Below are positions 46,610-56,094 of a DNA stretch of 64,000 bases, one piece after another (within the stretch, counting starts at the first letter, position 1; each line of letters begins with the position of its first letter). A program made the translations under genes and the position numbers. The notes beneath the pieces are model-generated. The model saw nothing but the letters and a program-made list of their open reading frames with translations, was not told where the DNA came from and did not search any database. Origin of the DNA: a bacterium (GTDB lineage Bacteria; Desulfobacterota; Binatia; DP-6); contig JAHCID010000003.1 of assembly GCA_026129405.1 (NCBI GenBank), positions 62,001 to 126,000 of the forward strand. Reading direction: 5' to 3'.

Positions 46610-48472
46610 CTACTCGACGTACCCGAGCGTCTTCAGCTTCTGGCGCAGGGCCGGGTCGGCGGCGCGGTCGGCGCGCGGCGGCGGCGGGGCGGTGGCGGCG
46701 TAGGTGGCGAGGGCCTCGCCGAGGGCGGCGCCCTGCGGCGCCTGCGGCTGGTCGTGTCGCTCCCCCGGGTCGGCGGCGAGATCGTAGAGCTCGCGGCGCG
46801 GGAGCGAGGGCGCGTCGATCAGCTTCCAGCGGTTCGTGCGCAGCGCCACGAGCGGCATCGGCTTGCGGTCGGGGCCGACCGCGGTCGAGGTCTCGCTGAC
46901 GGCGCTGCGCATCGGCACCGCGGCGAGGAGGTTCGCGCCGGGGAGGTCCTCGGGCGTCTCGAGCCCGAGGCGCTCGGCGACGGTGGGCAGGAGATCGATG
47001 CCCTGCGCGGCGGAGGTGACGCGCCCGGGTGCCACGCCCGGCCCGGCGATGACCAGCGGCACGCGGATCGACTCCTCGTAGAGCTGGGTGCCGTGCTTCA
47101 GGCGCCCGTGCTCCTGGAACTCCTCGCCGTGATCGGCCGTGACGATGACGACGGTGCGGTCGGCGAGGCCGAGCGCGTCGAGGCCGGCGAGCAGCCGCCC
47201 GAAGGCGGCGTCCCACTCGGCGACCTCGGCGGCGTAGAGCTTCCGTACCCACGCCAGCTCGGGCGGCGTCAGGCCCGGGGCGCCCTTGTAGGTGATCCTG
47301 GTGGCGAGGTCGGTCACCCAGCCGCGCGCGACCTCGGGGCGCACGTCGGCCGGCGCCGGGGGCGGATTCGCCGGCGTGTAGGGATCGTGCGGCTCCATGA
47401 AGTGGACGTAGCCGAAGAAGCGCAGGTCGCGGTGCGCGCCGAGCCAGTCGAGGGCGGCGGCGTTGACGGTGGCGGCCGCCGGCCAGTTCCGCGCCTTCGG
47501 GTCCCAGCCGTACTCGACGAAGGTCTCGAACCCCTGCGCCAGGTTCGTGCCGCGGGTGACGAGCGGGTTGCTGGAGACGCCGAAGGTGGTGATGCCGGCC
47601 TGCGCGGCCAGCTCGGCGAGCGTCGTCACGCGGTCGGAGAGGAAGCCCCAGCGGCCGTCGTCCTGGCCGCCGCCGATGGCGCCGGTGGCGCCGTGGCTGC
47701 GCGGGTGGAGTCCGGTGAACAGCGTCGCGATCGACGGCAGCGTCCAGCACGATTGTGCGACCGCCTGCTCGAAGACGAGCCCGCGGGCGGCGAAGACGTC
47801 GAGGTTCGGCGTCGGGCTCGGGCTCGCGCCGAGGACGCCGACGTGGTCGGCGCGCAGCGTGTCGACCAGGACGACGAGGACGTTGGGACGCTCCGCCGAC
47901 GCCGGCTGGCGCGGCACCGCGTCGCGCCGCACGACCCGTACCATGCCGAAGCCCGGGGTGCCGGCGAGCGGCGCCGAGGGATCCGTCGCCTCGGTGGCGA
48001 GCTCGATCTCGGCGGTGCGCGCGGCGGGGCCGAGCGCGACCTCGACGTCGAACCAGCGCCGATCGTGCCGCGTCGCGGCGGGATCGACGACCTGCGACCA
48101 GGCCTCGCGCCCGTCGACCCGGGCGCGGAAGCGCACGCCGCTCTTCTCCGCGTCCTTCTGGCCGTCGCCCGCGACCGCCACCGCGAAGCGCAGCGTGGCG
48201 TGCGCCGGCACGGCGAGCCGCCAGCGCAGGCGCGTTCCCGGCCAGGCGACCAGGCTCGGGCGCTGCCCGCCGCCCTCGCGCAGGCGGCTCCCCGGCTCGA
48301 GCTGCGCCGGCACGACGGGGTGCGTGGGGTCCTGCGCGACGACGACCTCGGGGCCGATCTGGTCGGAGAGCTCCGCGACGGTGTGCTCGACGGCGATGGT
48401 CTCTGGCAGCGCCTGCGGATCGCGCCCGCAGGCCGCGAGCAGGACGAGAAGGGCGACGAGGACGTGCGTCAT
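46610..48472 (-). CDS. sulfatase-fold lipoprotein with Thr at the nucleophile position
   Basis: The 620-residue protein has a lipoprotein signal (VALLVLLAAC, Cys15) and an N-terminal beta-rich accessory domain of about 160 residues (WPGTRLRWRLAVPAHATLRF and onward). A sulfatase/alkaline phosphatase-superfamily domain starts at PNVLVVLVDTLRADHVG. At the place of C-x-P-x-R it has T-L-P-S-I (Thr244), so formylglycine cannot form there. Other metal-site segments (VTADHGEEFQEHGRLKHG) are kept. Thr nucleophiles are used by phosphoglycerol and phosphoethanolamine transferases, so it may act on phosphoesters. The protein ends KTLGYVE. Its start overlaps the upstream sulfatase-like gene by 4 bp. Confidence 0.88.
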   Translation of the reverse strand: MTHVLVALLVLLAACGRDPQALPETIAVEHTVAELSDQIGPEVVVAQDPTHPVVPAQLEPGSRLREGGGQRPSLVAWPGTRLRWRLAVPAHATLRFAVAVAGDGQKDAEKSGVRFRARVDGREAWSQVVDPAATRHDRRWFDVEVALGPAARTAEIELATEATDPSAPLAGTPGFGMVRVVRRDAVPRQPASAERPNVLVVLVDTLRADHVGVLGASPSPTPNLDVFAARGLVFEQAVAQSCWTLPSIATLFTGLHPRSHGATGAIGGGQDDGRWGFLSDRVTTLAELAAQAGITTFGVSSNPLVTRGTNLAQGFETFVEYGWDPKARNWPAAATVNAAALDWLGAHRDLRFFGYVHFMEPHDPYTPANPPPAPADVRPEVARGWVTDLATRITYKGAPGLTPPELAWVRKLYAAEVAEWDAAFGRLLAGLDALGLADRTVVIVTADHGEEFQEHGRLKHGTQLYEESIRVPLVIAGPGVAPGRVTSAAQGIDLLPTVAERLGLETPEDLPGANLLAAVPMRSAVSETSTAVGPDRKPMPLVALRTNRWKLIDAPSLPRRELYDLAADPGERHDQPQAPQGAALGEALATYAATAPPPPRADRAADPALRQKLKTLGYVE

Positions 48473-50297
48473 TCGACGTATCCGAGCGCCCGCAGGCGAT
48501 CGCCGAGGCCGTCGGCGCGGGCCGCGGTCGGGGGTGGGGGCGCCGTGCGGCGCCAGGCGTCGAGCGCCTCGCCGAGCCGGCGGGCCTCCTCGGGCGCGCT
48601 CGCGAAGCGGTCGATCTGCTCGCCCGGATCGGCGCGGAGATCGAAGAGCTCGAAGCGGTCGAGCTGGGGCGCGTGGATCAGCTTCCAGCCGTCGTGGCGG
48701 ACGGCGACCAGATCGACGAGGGTGCCGCCGGGTCCGTGGGCGAGGCTGGTTTCGGAGACGATGGGCACCTCGGCGAGCGGAGCCAGCAGATCGCGTCCCG
48801 GGAGCGCCGCCGGCGGCTCGAGCCCGAGGAGGCGGGCGAGCGTCGGGTAGAGATCGATGCCCTGCACCGGCACGAGGACGCGGCCGGGAGCGATGCCGGG
48901 GCCGGCGAGGACGAGCGGGACGCGCACGAGCTCGTCGTAGAGGCTGACGGCGTGCTTCAGGTGCCCGTGCTCCTGGAACGCCTCGCCGTGATCGGCGGTG
49001 ACGACGATCACCGTCGACTCGCGCAGGCCGAGCGCGTCCAGCCCGGCCAGCAGCGTGGCGAGCCCGCGATCGAAGGCGGCGACCTCGCGGTCGTAGAGGG
49101 TCTGCAGGTGCGCGAGCTCGCCCGCCGCGAGCGGCGGCGCCTCGCCGCGGTTCACCTTGCGGCCGAGGACGTCGATGCGTCCGTCGGCGACGGCGGGCCG
49201 CACGCCGGCGGGCGGTACGGCGGGATCGGGCGGCGTGTAGGGATCGTGCGGCTCCATGTACTGCACCCAGGCGAAGAAGCGGTGGCCGCCCTGGCGGGCG
49301 AGCCAGCCGAGGAGCGCGGCGTCGAGCGCCGGCGCCGACTCCCAGCCGGTGCGGCCGCCCACCCAGCCGAGCTCGACGAACTCCTCGAAGCCCTGTGCGA
49401 GATTCGTTCCGCGCGTGACGACCGGGTTGGCCGACACCGCGAAGGTGCCGATGCCCGCCTGCGCCGCCAGCTCGGGCAGGGTCACGAACGCGTCGGGCAG
49501 GGCCCGCCCGGTGCCGTCGTCGCCGCCGCCGACGCCGTGGCTGCGCGGGTGCACGCCGGTGAGCATCGACGCCACCGAGGGCAGCGTCCACGACGCCTGC
49601 GCGATCGCCTCGGTGAAGCGCAGCCCGCGGGCGGCGAGCGCGTCGAGCACCGGCGTCAGGCCGCTGCCCGGCCGGAGGCGGTCGGCGCGCAGGGTGTCGA
49701 CGAGCAGCACGAGGACGCTCGGCTGCTGCGGCGACGCGGTCTGGCGCGGCGCCGTGCGGGTGCGGACCAGGCGGGCGTCGGCGATGCCGGCACGGCCGGC
49801 GAGCGGCGCGCCGGCGTCCTCCGCCGTGGTCTCGACGACCAGCTCGATCGGCTCCGCGCTGGCGGGCAGGGGCACGCGCAGCTCGAGCCAGCCGCGGTCG
49901 TCGCGCCGGGCCTGCGGGATTCACCGTGCGCGCGGCGAGCGTGCGGCCCGCGGCGGAGACGGCGAAGGCACGCCGCCACGGGCGGCGTCGCGGCGCGTGG
50001 CGCCGGCGACGGTGAGGCCGAGCACCAGCGCGGCGTCGGCGGACGGCGACGCGGGCCGCGAGCCGGAGTGCCGGGCGGGGTGGGGATGGCGCGGCGGGTG
50101 CCGCCGCCGTGGCGCATCGGCGGCAGCGGCCGTGGGCCTCGCGCGGCCGCTCGCCGCCGAGCGCCGGCTCGAGGTCGGCCACGATCTCGTCGATGCGTAC
50201 CGTGTCGGGCAGCGGCGCCGGGCCCGCGCGTGCGCCAGGCGAGGGCCGCGCCGGCGACGGCGAGGACGGCGAGCGCGACCAGCGTGCGCGCCCTCAC
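48469..50297 (-). pseudogene. second Thr-type sulfatase-fold protein, N-terminus frameshifted
   Basis: The catalytic part, clean from about 49875, parallels the neighbour: VLVLLVDTLRADRL, SWTLPSVASMLTGVHPRSHG (Thr in place of Cys), QYMEPHDPYTP, VTADHGEAFQEHGHLKHAV, and a C-terminus RALGYVE. The N-terminal signal anchor (RARTLVALAVLAVAGAALAW) starts at GTG 50297, in another frame. The accessory domain between about 49880 and 50240 shifts frame at least twice. Total span is about 609 codons, matching the paralogue, so it would be full length if the indels are errors. Both ends overlap neighbours by 4 bp. Confidence 0.78.
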
Positions 50298-51937
50298 TCG
50301 ACGTACCCCAGGGCGCGGAGCTGGCGCATCACGTCGGGCGGTGGCGCCACGCCCGCGCCCTCCGGGCCGAGCCTCGCCGCCAGCCGCGCGCACTCCGCCT
50401 GCCAGCGATCGAGCTCGGCGCGCAGGCGCGCCACCAGCGCCGGGTCGGCCGCGGCGCGATCGACGCGCTCGCCCGGATCGGCGGCGAGGTCGAAGAGCTG
50501 CATGTGGTCGCCGAGCAGGAGCAGCGTGTGGCCGTCGAGGCGCAGGCTCTGGAAGCGCGGCGTGCGGTGGGGCGGGCCGTGCTCGCTCACCACCGGCTGC
50601 GGCGGCAGCGGCGCGCCGCGCAGCAGCGGGACCAGGCTGCGCCCCTGGACGTAGGCGGGCGCCGGCACGCCGACGAGGTCGAGGATCGTGGGCGTGAGGT
50701 CGAGGAGGCGCACCGGGGCATCGATGCGCAGGCCCGCCGGCAGGCGGCCCGGCCAGCGCAGCACGAGCGGCACGTGGAGCGTGTGGCGCCAGAGGTCGTC
50801 GTGCAGGAAGGCGCCGTGCTCGGCGAACGCCTCGCCGTGGTCGGAGGTGAAGACGACGAGCGTCTCGCGCCGGGGATCGCGCGCCGCGAGGTCGGCGAGC
50901 AGACGCGCGAGCGTCAGGTCGTCCATGTGGCGGATGCCGGCCTCGTAGAGGCGGTGCACGAACGCGACCGCGCGCGGGTCGGTGGGGTCGACGTCCTTCC
51001 AGAAGAGCGCGTGCGCCTGCTCCCAGTTCTCGGCGCCGCGGCGGATGGCGCGCACGGCGTCGAGGATGGGGCCGCGATAGTCGGGGTCGAACTGGTCGAT
51101 CCAGCCGGGGGGCGGCGTGTAGGGATCGTGGATCTCGAAGCTGTGGAAGAAGAGGAAGACCGGCCGGCGCCCGCCGGCATTGCCGGCGATCCAGCGCTGG
51201 GCGCGGGCTAGAGGCTTCGTGTGCCGGTAGACCTCGAAGCCGTGCTCGAAGCCGCGCGAGGCGTGCATCGGGCCGCCGTCGGTGAAGGCGACGGTGCGCC
51301 AGCCGGCGTTGCGCAGCAGCTCGGCGAGCGTGTGCAGGCGCGGGTTCAGCACCGGCTCGGCGGTGGCGCCTTCCCACATGGTGACGCCGTGCACGGCCGG
51401 GTAGACGCCGGTCAGCATCGTCATGTGCGACGGCGTCGTCTTCGGCGCCTGGCTGAGGACGTCGCTGAAGAGCACGCCCTCGGCGGCGAGGCGGGCGTCG
51501 AAGGTCGGGCTGGTCGGCCGCGGATTGCCGTACGCCCCGAGGCCGTCGGCGCGCAGCGTGTCGATCGAGACGAGGACGACGTTCGGTCCGTCCGGCACCG
51601 GCGGCACGATCGCGGCGGCGGCGCGCAGCAGCGCCGCGACCGCAGCACCGCGACCGCGCGCCGCCGCTCGCGGCGGGCGCCGGGCGCGGCCGCGCCACCA
51701 GCGCCAGGCCAGCGCGAGCACGACGAGCACGCCGGCGCAGGCCGGCGCGAGGCGGTCGAACCACCACACGCCGGCGTCGAGCGTGAGCCAGCGCAGCCCG
51801 TCGCTCCACCAGGCGCCGCGCTCGGCGGCGCGCGCCGCCGCGGCGCCGGCGAGCGGCAGCGCGAGCACGACGCCGGCCGCGGCGGGACGGAGGAGGCCGC
51901 GCAGCAGGCCGCGGGACGACGCGCGCGGCCGGCTCAC
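50294..51937 (-). CDS. membrane-anchored Thr-type sulfatase-fold protein
   Basis: The 547-residue protein starts at GTG 51937 and has two N-terminal transmembrane segments (residues about 12-35 and 62-82). The catalytic domain follows: NVVLVSIDTLRADGLGAYG, KTTPSHMTMLTGVYPAVHG with Thr167 at the nucleophile position, HSFEIHDPYTPPPGW, FTSDHGEAFAEHGAFLHD and LAADPGERVDR. It lacks the lipoprotein signal and accessory domain of the next two genes but shares their RALGYVE C-terminus. Its membrane topology places the catalytic site in the periplasm. It probably acts on a lipid-linked or polymeric glycan made by the co-transcribed glycosyltransferases. Confidence 0.9.
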   Translation of the reverse strand: MSRPRASSRGLLRGLLRPAAAGVVLALPLAGAAAARAAERGAWWSDGLRWLTLDAGVWWFDRLAPACAGVLVVLALAWRWWRGRARRPPRAAARGRGAAVAALLRAAAAIVPPVPDGPNVVLVSIDTLRADGLGAYGNPRPTSPTFDARLAAEGVLFSDVLSQAPKTTPSHMTMLTGVYPAVHGVTMWEGATAEPVLNPRLHTLAELLRNAGWRTVAFTDGGPMHASRGFEHGFEVYRHTKPLARAQRWIAGNAGGRRPVFLFFHSFEIHDPYTPPPGWIDQFDPDYRGPILDAVRAIRRGAENWEQAHALFWKDVDPTDPRAVAFVHRLYEAGIRHMDDLTLARLLADLAARDPRRETLVVFTSDHGEAFAEHGAFLHDDLWRHTLHVPLVLRWPGRLPAGLRIDAPVRLLDLTPTILDLVGVPAPAYVQGRSLVPLLRGAPLPPQPVVSEHGPPHRTPRFQSLRLDGHTLLLLGDHMQLFDLAADPGERVDRAAADPALVARLRAELDRWQAECARLAARLGPEGAGVAPPPDVMRQLRALGYVE

Positions 51938-52854
51938 CCCGCCGCCCTCCTCCGCAGCGCGCGCACGAGCGGCGCGGGCAGGACGAGCGCCGCCCACGCG
52001 GCCAGCGCAGCCGTTGCCGAGGGCGCTGCCCGGATGCTCGCGCAGCGCCCGCGCCGCCAGCCGCGGCCGGCGCCGCGCGCGGGCTCGGCGGCCGCGGCCC
52101 ACCAGAGATGCCGTGCGCGCACGGCGGCGCGGCCGATGCCGGCGGCGCGGGCCGTGGTCGGATCCGCCCAGTGCTTGTCGATCACGGCGAGGGCGCTGGC
52201 GAGGACGCGCGCGCGCGGCGTGTTCGCGTCGTGGATGCGGTAGCACACCAGATCCTCGTCGACGCCGACGACGGCGCGCCCGCGTGCGAGGCGCAGCCAG
52301 AGGTCCCAGTCCTCGCAGCCGAGGACGGGGAGCGTGGCGTCGAAGCCGGCGAGCGCCTCCACGAGGGCGCGCGGGGCGACGACGGAGGCGAGGATCAGCA
52401 CGTTGCCGCGCGCCAGCTCGGCGAAGGCGTCGCCGGCGAGCGGACGCGGCGGCTTGTGCTCCGGCAGCGGCCGGCCGGCGGCATCGACGAAGCGCGCCCG
52501 CGTCCAGCAGAGCGCGGCGCCGGGGACGCGCTCCAGCGCCGCCAGCTGCCGCTCCAGCTTCGCCGGCAACCAGGTGTCGTCGGCGTCGAGGAACGCGAGC
52601 CACGGCGCGCGCGCGGCGGCGACGCCGCGATTGCGGGCGCCGGCGCGCTCCAGACGCGGCCCCGGCAGGTGGCGCACGCGCGCGTCGGCGGCGGCGTGGC
52701 GTGCGACGATGGTGGGCGTGTCGTCGGTGGAGCCGTCGTCGATCACCAGCAGCTCCCAGTCGGGACGCGTCTGCGCGCGCACGCTGGCGATGGTCTCGTC
52801 GAGCCAGCGGCCGCCGTCGTGCGTCGCGAGGACGACGCTCACCGCCGGCGTCAC
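51934..52854 (-). CDS. family 2 glycosyltransferase
   Basis: The 306-residue GT-A-fold enzyme has VSVVLATHDGGRWLDETIAS, the nucleotide-binding LLVIDDGSTDDT and the DxD motif in LAFLDADDTWLP. A catalytic region follows with GCEDWDLWLRLARG. Near the end the frame seems to slip: an alternative frame reads RALREHPGSAL around 52025-52055, so the last 40 residues may contain two cancelling indels. The GTG start overlaps the preceding glycosyltransferase stop by 4 bp, and its own stop overlaps the sulfatase-like gene. The sugar donor is not predictable. Confidence 0.88.
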   Translation of the reverse strand: MTPAVSVVLATHDGGRWLDETIASVRAQTRPDWELLVIDDGSTDDTPTIVARHAAADARVRHLPGPRLERAGARNRGVAAARAPWLAFLDADDTWLPAKLERQLAALERVPGAALCWTRARFVDAAGRPLPEHKPPRPLAGDAFAELARGNVLILASVVAPRALVEALAGFDATLPVLGCEDWDLWLRLARGRAVVGVDEDLVCYRIHDANTPRARVLASALAVIDKHWADPTTARAAGIGRAAVRARHLWWAAAAEPARGAGRGWRRGRCASIRAAPSATAALAAWAALVLPAPLVRALRRRAAG

Positions 52855-53684
52855 GGCCGCGGCCGTCCCGTGAGGCGGTCGCGCACGTCGAGGGCGAGGC
52901 GGACGAACGGGTTGCCGTAGACGCGGTCGAGGAGCGTCGAGACGGTGGCGAGCTCGGCGTGCACGCCGGCGACCGCGGCGGCGACGTGCTCGCGGTAGAG
53001 CGCCTCGTGCTTGTGGACGAGCCGGGTCACCAGGCCCGCGGTGCGCCCGCTCGCGCGCACGCCCGCCTCGCGGCTGTCGGGCCGGCGGTTGTACCAGCAC
53101 AGCACCTCCGGGACGGCCTGGCCGCGCCAGCCGCGCGCCGCGGCGCGGATCCAGAAGTCCCAGTCCTCGCCGGTCTCGTGGAACGCGGGGTCGAAGCCGC
53201 CGACCTCCTCCCAGAGCTCGCGGCGGAAGAGGGTCGCGACGTGCACGGTGCAGCGCACGAGGAGGTCCGGGATGGCGAAGGCGCCGGTGCGCCAGACGCC
53301 GCGATGCGCGCCCGTGAGGCCGACCCAGGGATGGACGACGCCGAGGCTCGGGTCGGCGGCGAGGACGGGGACGGTGCGCTCGAGGTAGCGGGGCTCGAGC
53401 CAGTCGTCGGCGTCGAGCGGCAGGATGAAGCGGCCGCGGGCCTCGGCGATGGCGCGGTTGCGGGCGGCGGACGGCCCCGCGTTCTCCTGGCGCACGAGAC
53501 GCACGCCGGGCCCGGCCGCGGCGGCGTCGAGCCGGCGGCGGGTCTCGTCGCGACGCGAGCCGTCGTCGACGATGACGAGCTCGCGGTCGGCGAAGGTCTG
53601 GGCGGCGACGCTGCCGAGCGCGCGCGCGAGCGCGGGGCCGGGATCGAGCACCGGCATGACGATCGACACGGTGGGCGCGCTCAC
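52851..53684 (-). CDS. family 2 glycosyltransferase
   Basis: The 277-residue enzyme starts at GTG 53684 with VSIVMPVLDPGPALARALGS and LVIVDDGSRRDET. The DxD-type motif is in FILPLDADDWLEPRYLE, and the acceptor-side segment is FHETGEDWDFWIRAAARG. It is a close structural relative of the next gene and probably adds successive sugars to the same glycan. It overlaps both neighbours by 4 bp. Confidence 0.92.
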   Translation of the reverse strand: MSAPTVSIVMPVLDPGPALARALGSVAAQTFADRELVIVDDGSRRDETRRRLDAAAAGPGVRLVRQENAGPSAARNRAIAEARGRFILPLDADDWLEPRYLERTVPVLAADPSLGVVHPWVGLTGAHRGVWRTGAFAIPDLLVRCTVHVATLFRRELWEEVGGFDPAFHETGEDWDFWIRAAARGWRGQAVPEVLCWYNRRPDSREAGVRASGRTAGLVTRLVHKHEALYREHVAAAVAGVHAELATVSTLLDRVYGNPFVRLALDVRDRLTGRPRP

Positions 53685-54625
53685 GCCGCGCTCCGCAGCG
53701 CGCGCAGGCGCGGCATCGCGCGCAGCAGCCCGCGCAGGTAGCCCCATGCCTCGCGGCGGCGGCACTCGCGCGCGAAGCGGCCCGCGTCGATCGGCTCGCG
53801 CGGCGCGTACGGCAGGGTGAGGAAGCTCGCGCCGTAGAGCCAGCGCAGGCGCCAGAGCGCCCGCAGGACGCCGCGGTTGCGCAGGATGAAGACGGCGGCC
53901 GACTGTCCGCCGGTGCTGGCGCGGCGGAGCATCCAGGCCGGCGAGATGCGCTCGGGCAGCACGACGTGGTCGACGACCGCGTCGGGCAGGTAGAGGATCG
54001 TGCCGCCCGCGTGCTCGAGGCGGTAGCAGAGGTCGGTCTCGTCGTGCACGAGCTGATGGCGGCCGCGTGGGCCGACGAGACGCGAGAAGCCCCCGCGCGC
54101 GCGGGCGGCGTCGGCACGGAAGGCGATGTTCGCGCCGTAGGGGTAGTCGGCCTGGCCGTAGCGGATCGGGTGGGCGGCGGGCCCCTGGTCGTAGGCGCTC
54201 AGCTGGCCGTGCAGCGTCGGATCGAGCCAGGCGGGCGCTGCGCCGGGAAAGCGGAGGACGATGCGGCCGCCGGCGGCGACGACGTCCGGGTCGTCGAACC
54301 CGGCGAGCAGGGCGGCGAGCCAGCCGGGCCGCGGGACGGCGTCGTCGTCGAGGTAGACGACGACGGCGCCGCGTGCCTCGGCGAGGCCGCGGTTGCGCGC
54401 CGCGGAGAGGCCGAGCTCGGGCTCGTGGACGCTGCGTAGGCCGGCGCCGAGGCGGCGGCCGAGGTCGGCGAGGAGGGCCGGCGTGCCGTCGGTCGAGGCG
54501 TTGTCGACGACGAGCACCTCGGCGCCGAGCGCGCGCGCCTGTGCGTGGGCATGGGTGACGGCCGTCGCCAGCACGTCGGCGCGGTCGTGGGTGCAGACGA
54601 CGACGGTGGCCCGGGGAACGCTCAT
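53681..54625 (-). CDS. family 2 glycosyltransferase
   Basis: The 314-residue enzyme begins TVVVCTHDRADVLATAVTHA and LVVDNASTDGTPALL, with the metal motif in VVVYLDDDAVPRPGW. A longer middle part (PIRYGQADYPYGANIAFRAD, LVHDETDLCYRLEHAGGTIL) and a basic C-terminal amphipathic region suggest membrane association. It resembles GT2 enzymes that decorate O-antigen-like glycans. ATG 54625 overlaps the GT4 stop by 4 bp. Confidence 0.92.
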   Translation of the reverse strand: MSVPRATVVVCTHDRADVLATAVTHAHAQARALGAEVLVVDNASTDGTPALLADLGRRLGAGLRSVHEPELGLSAARNRGLAEARGAVVVYLDDDAVPRPGWLAALLAGFDDPDVVAAGGRIVLRFPGAAPAWLDPTLHGQLSAYDQGPAAHPIRYGQADYPYGANIAFRADAARARGGFSRLVGPRGRHQLVHDETDLCYRLEHAGGTILYLPDAVVDHVVLPERISPAWMLRRASTGGQSAAVFILRNRGVLRALWRLRWLYGASFLTLPYAPREPIDAGRFARECRRREAWGYLRGLLRAMPRLRALRSAA

Positions 54626-55941
54626 GCGGCGCGCAGACGGCGAAGGTGCCAGGCGACGCCGCGCGCCGCCAGCAGCCCGAACCCGGCGCCGATGGCTGCC
54701 CAGCCGCGAAGCGACCCGATCGGGGCGGCGGTGCCGGCGTCGGGGCGGGCGCCGCGGGGCGGCTGCGCCAGCACGCGCTCGTAGATGGCGTCGTGCCCGG
54801 CGGCGACCGCGTCCCAGTCGAAACGCTCCTGGACCAGCTGGCGGCCGGCGTTGCCGAGCCGCAGCGCGAGGGCGGGATCGTCGAGGAGGCGCTGCGCGGC
54901 GCCGGCGACGTCGGCGCCGCCGTCGGCGATGGCGAGGTGCTTCCAGGACTCGGCGCCGAGGCCCTCGGCGCCGATCGTGGTCGTCACCAGCGGGCGGGCC
55001 ATGGCGAGGGCCTCGAGCACCTTGCCGCGCATGCCGGTCCCGAAGCGCACGGGGGCGACGACGACGCGCGCGGTGGCGAGATGCGGGCGCAGATCGGCGA
55101 CGCTGCCCAGCACCTCGACGCGGCCCTGCTGCGCGAGCCCGCCGACGGCGCGCTCGGCGTCGCGGCCGAGCACGCGCAGCGTGACCGAGCGGGCCATGCG
55201 CGGAAGCACGTCGCGCACCAGGAAGCGGACGGCGTCGGCGTTGGGCGGATGGCCGAAGTTGCCGACGAAGAGGAGGTCGGTGGTCGGTGTGCCGCGCACG
55301 GGCGACGGCCGGAACTCGGCGCAGTCGACCCCGACCGGGCTGACCGACAGCGCGAGCCCGGGGCGGAAGCGTCGCAGGCGGGCGGCGTCCTCGGGCGACA
55401 TGGCGATCACGTGGTCGGCGGCGGCGACCGCGCGCAGCTCGAAGTCGAGCTCGCGCAGATAGCGGTGCAGGAGCACCGCGCCGAAGCGGGGAGGGCGTCC
55501 GAGCGCCCGCCACAGCGGCCCCTCCTGCGCGAACGCGATCTGGTGCACGGTGAGGATCGTCGGCACCGGCGAGGGCGGCATCAGGTTGCCCATCTCGCTG
55601 TACTCGTACTGCACCAGATCGAAGGCGTCGGCCGCGAGGCGCGCCGCGATCGCGTCGCGCAGCGCCGGGTCCGCGAAGCCGCCGGCGACCGTCTGCGGCA
55701 GCAGCGCCCAGGGGTCGTCGGGCGCATAGGGCGTCTTCGCGATCCGGTGGACCGCCGCGAGCCCGGGCGGCAGCACGGCGTCGGCGGCGCCCGCGTCCTC
55801 GGGGTCGACGAACGCGAGCAGGGTCACGCGATGCCGGGTCGCGAGCCGCGCGAGCAGCGCCCAGAAACGCTCGCGCGCGGCCGAGACGCCACGCCGCGGG
55901 AGGTTGGGCGTCACCCAGAGGAGACGGAGTTCCCGGGGCAT
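54622..55941 (-). CDS. family 4 (GT-B fold) glycosyltransferase
   Basis: The 439-residue protein is a retaining GT-B enzyme. The N-terminal half begins LRLLWVTPNLPRRGVSAARE and holds QYEYSEMGNLMPPSPVPTIL. The C-terminal donor-binding half has LLFVGNFGHPPNADAVRFLV, VVVAPVRFGTGMRGKVLEALAM and TTTIGAEGLGAE. A hydrophobic C-terminal segment (GWAAIGAGFGLLAARGVAWHL) may anchor it to the membrane, which is unusual for GT4. It is the first gene of the leftward glycosyltransferase-sulfatase operon. Confidence 0.92.
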   Translation of the reverse strand: MPRELRLLWVTPNLPRRGVSAARERFWALLARLATRHRVTLLAFVDPEDAGAADAVLPPGLAAVHRIAKTPYAPDDPWALLPQTVAGGFADPALRDAIAARLAADAFDLVQYEYSEMGNLMPPSPVPTILTVHQIAFAQEGPLWRALGRPPRFGAVLLHRYLRELDFELRAVAAADHVIAMSPEDAARLRRFRPGLALSVSPVGVDCAEFRPSPVRGTPTTDLLFVGNFGHPPNADAVRFLVRDVLPRMARSVTLRVLGRDAERAVGGLAQQGRVEVLGSVADLRPHLATARVVVAPVRFGTGMRGKVLEALAMARPLVTTTIGAEGLGAESWKHLAIADGGADVAGAAQRLLDDPALALRLGNAGRQLVQERFDWDAVAAGHDAIYERVLAQPPRGARPDAGTAAPIGSLRGWAAIGAGFGLLAARGVAWHLRRLRAA

Positions 55942-56094
55942 CGGGCGCAGCGAAGGTAGCGGAGGGGCCCGAGGGCGGCAAACCGCGGGGCGCCGGCGCG
56001 GCCACGCTCGGGGCGGTGGGATGCCGGTTGCGTGCGCGCGGCGCGGATACTAGATGCGCCTCGGCCGCGCGCCGCACGCGCGGCCGAGGGGTGC

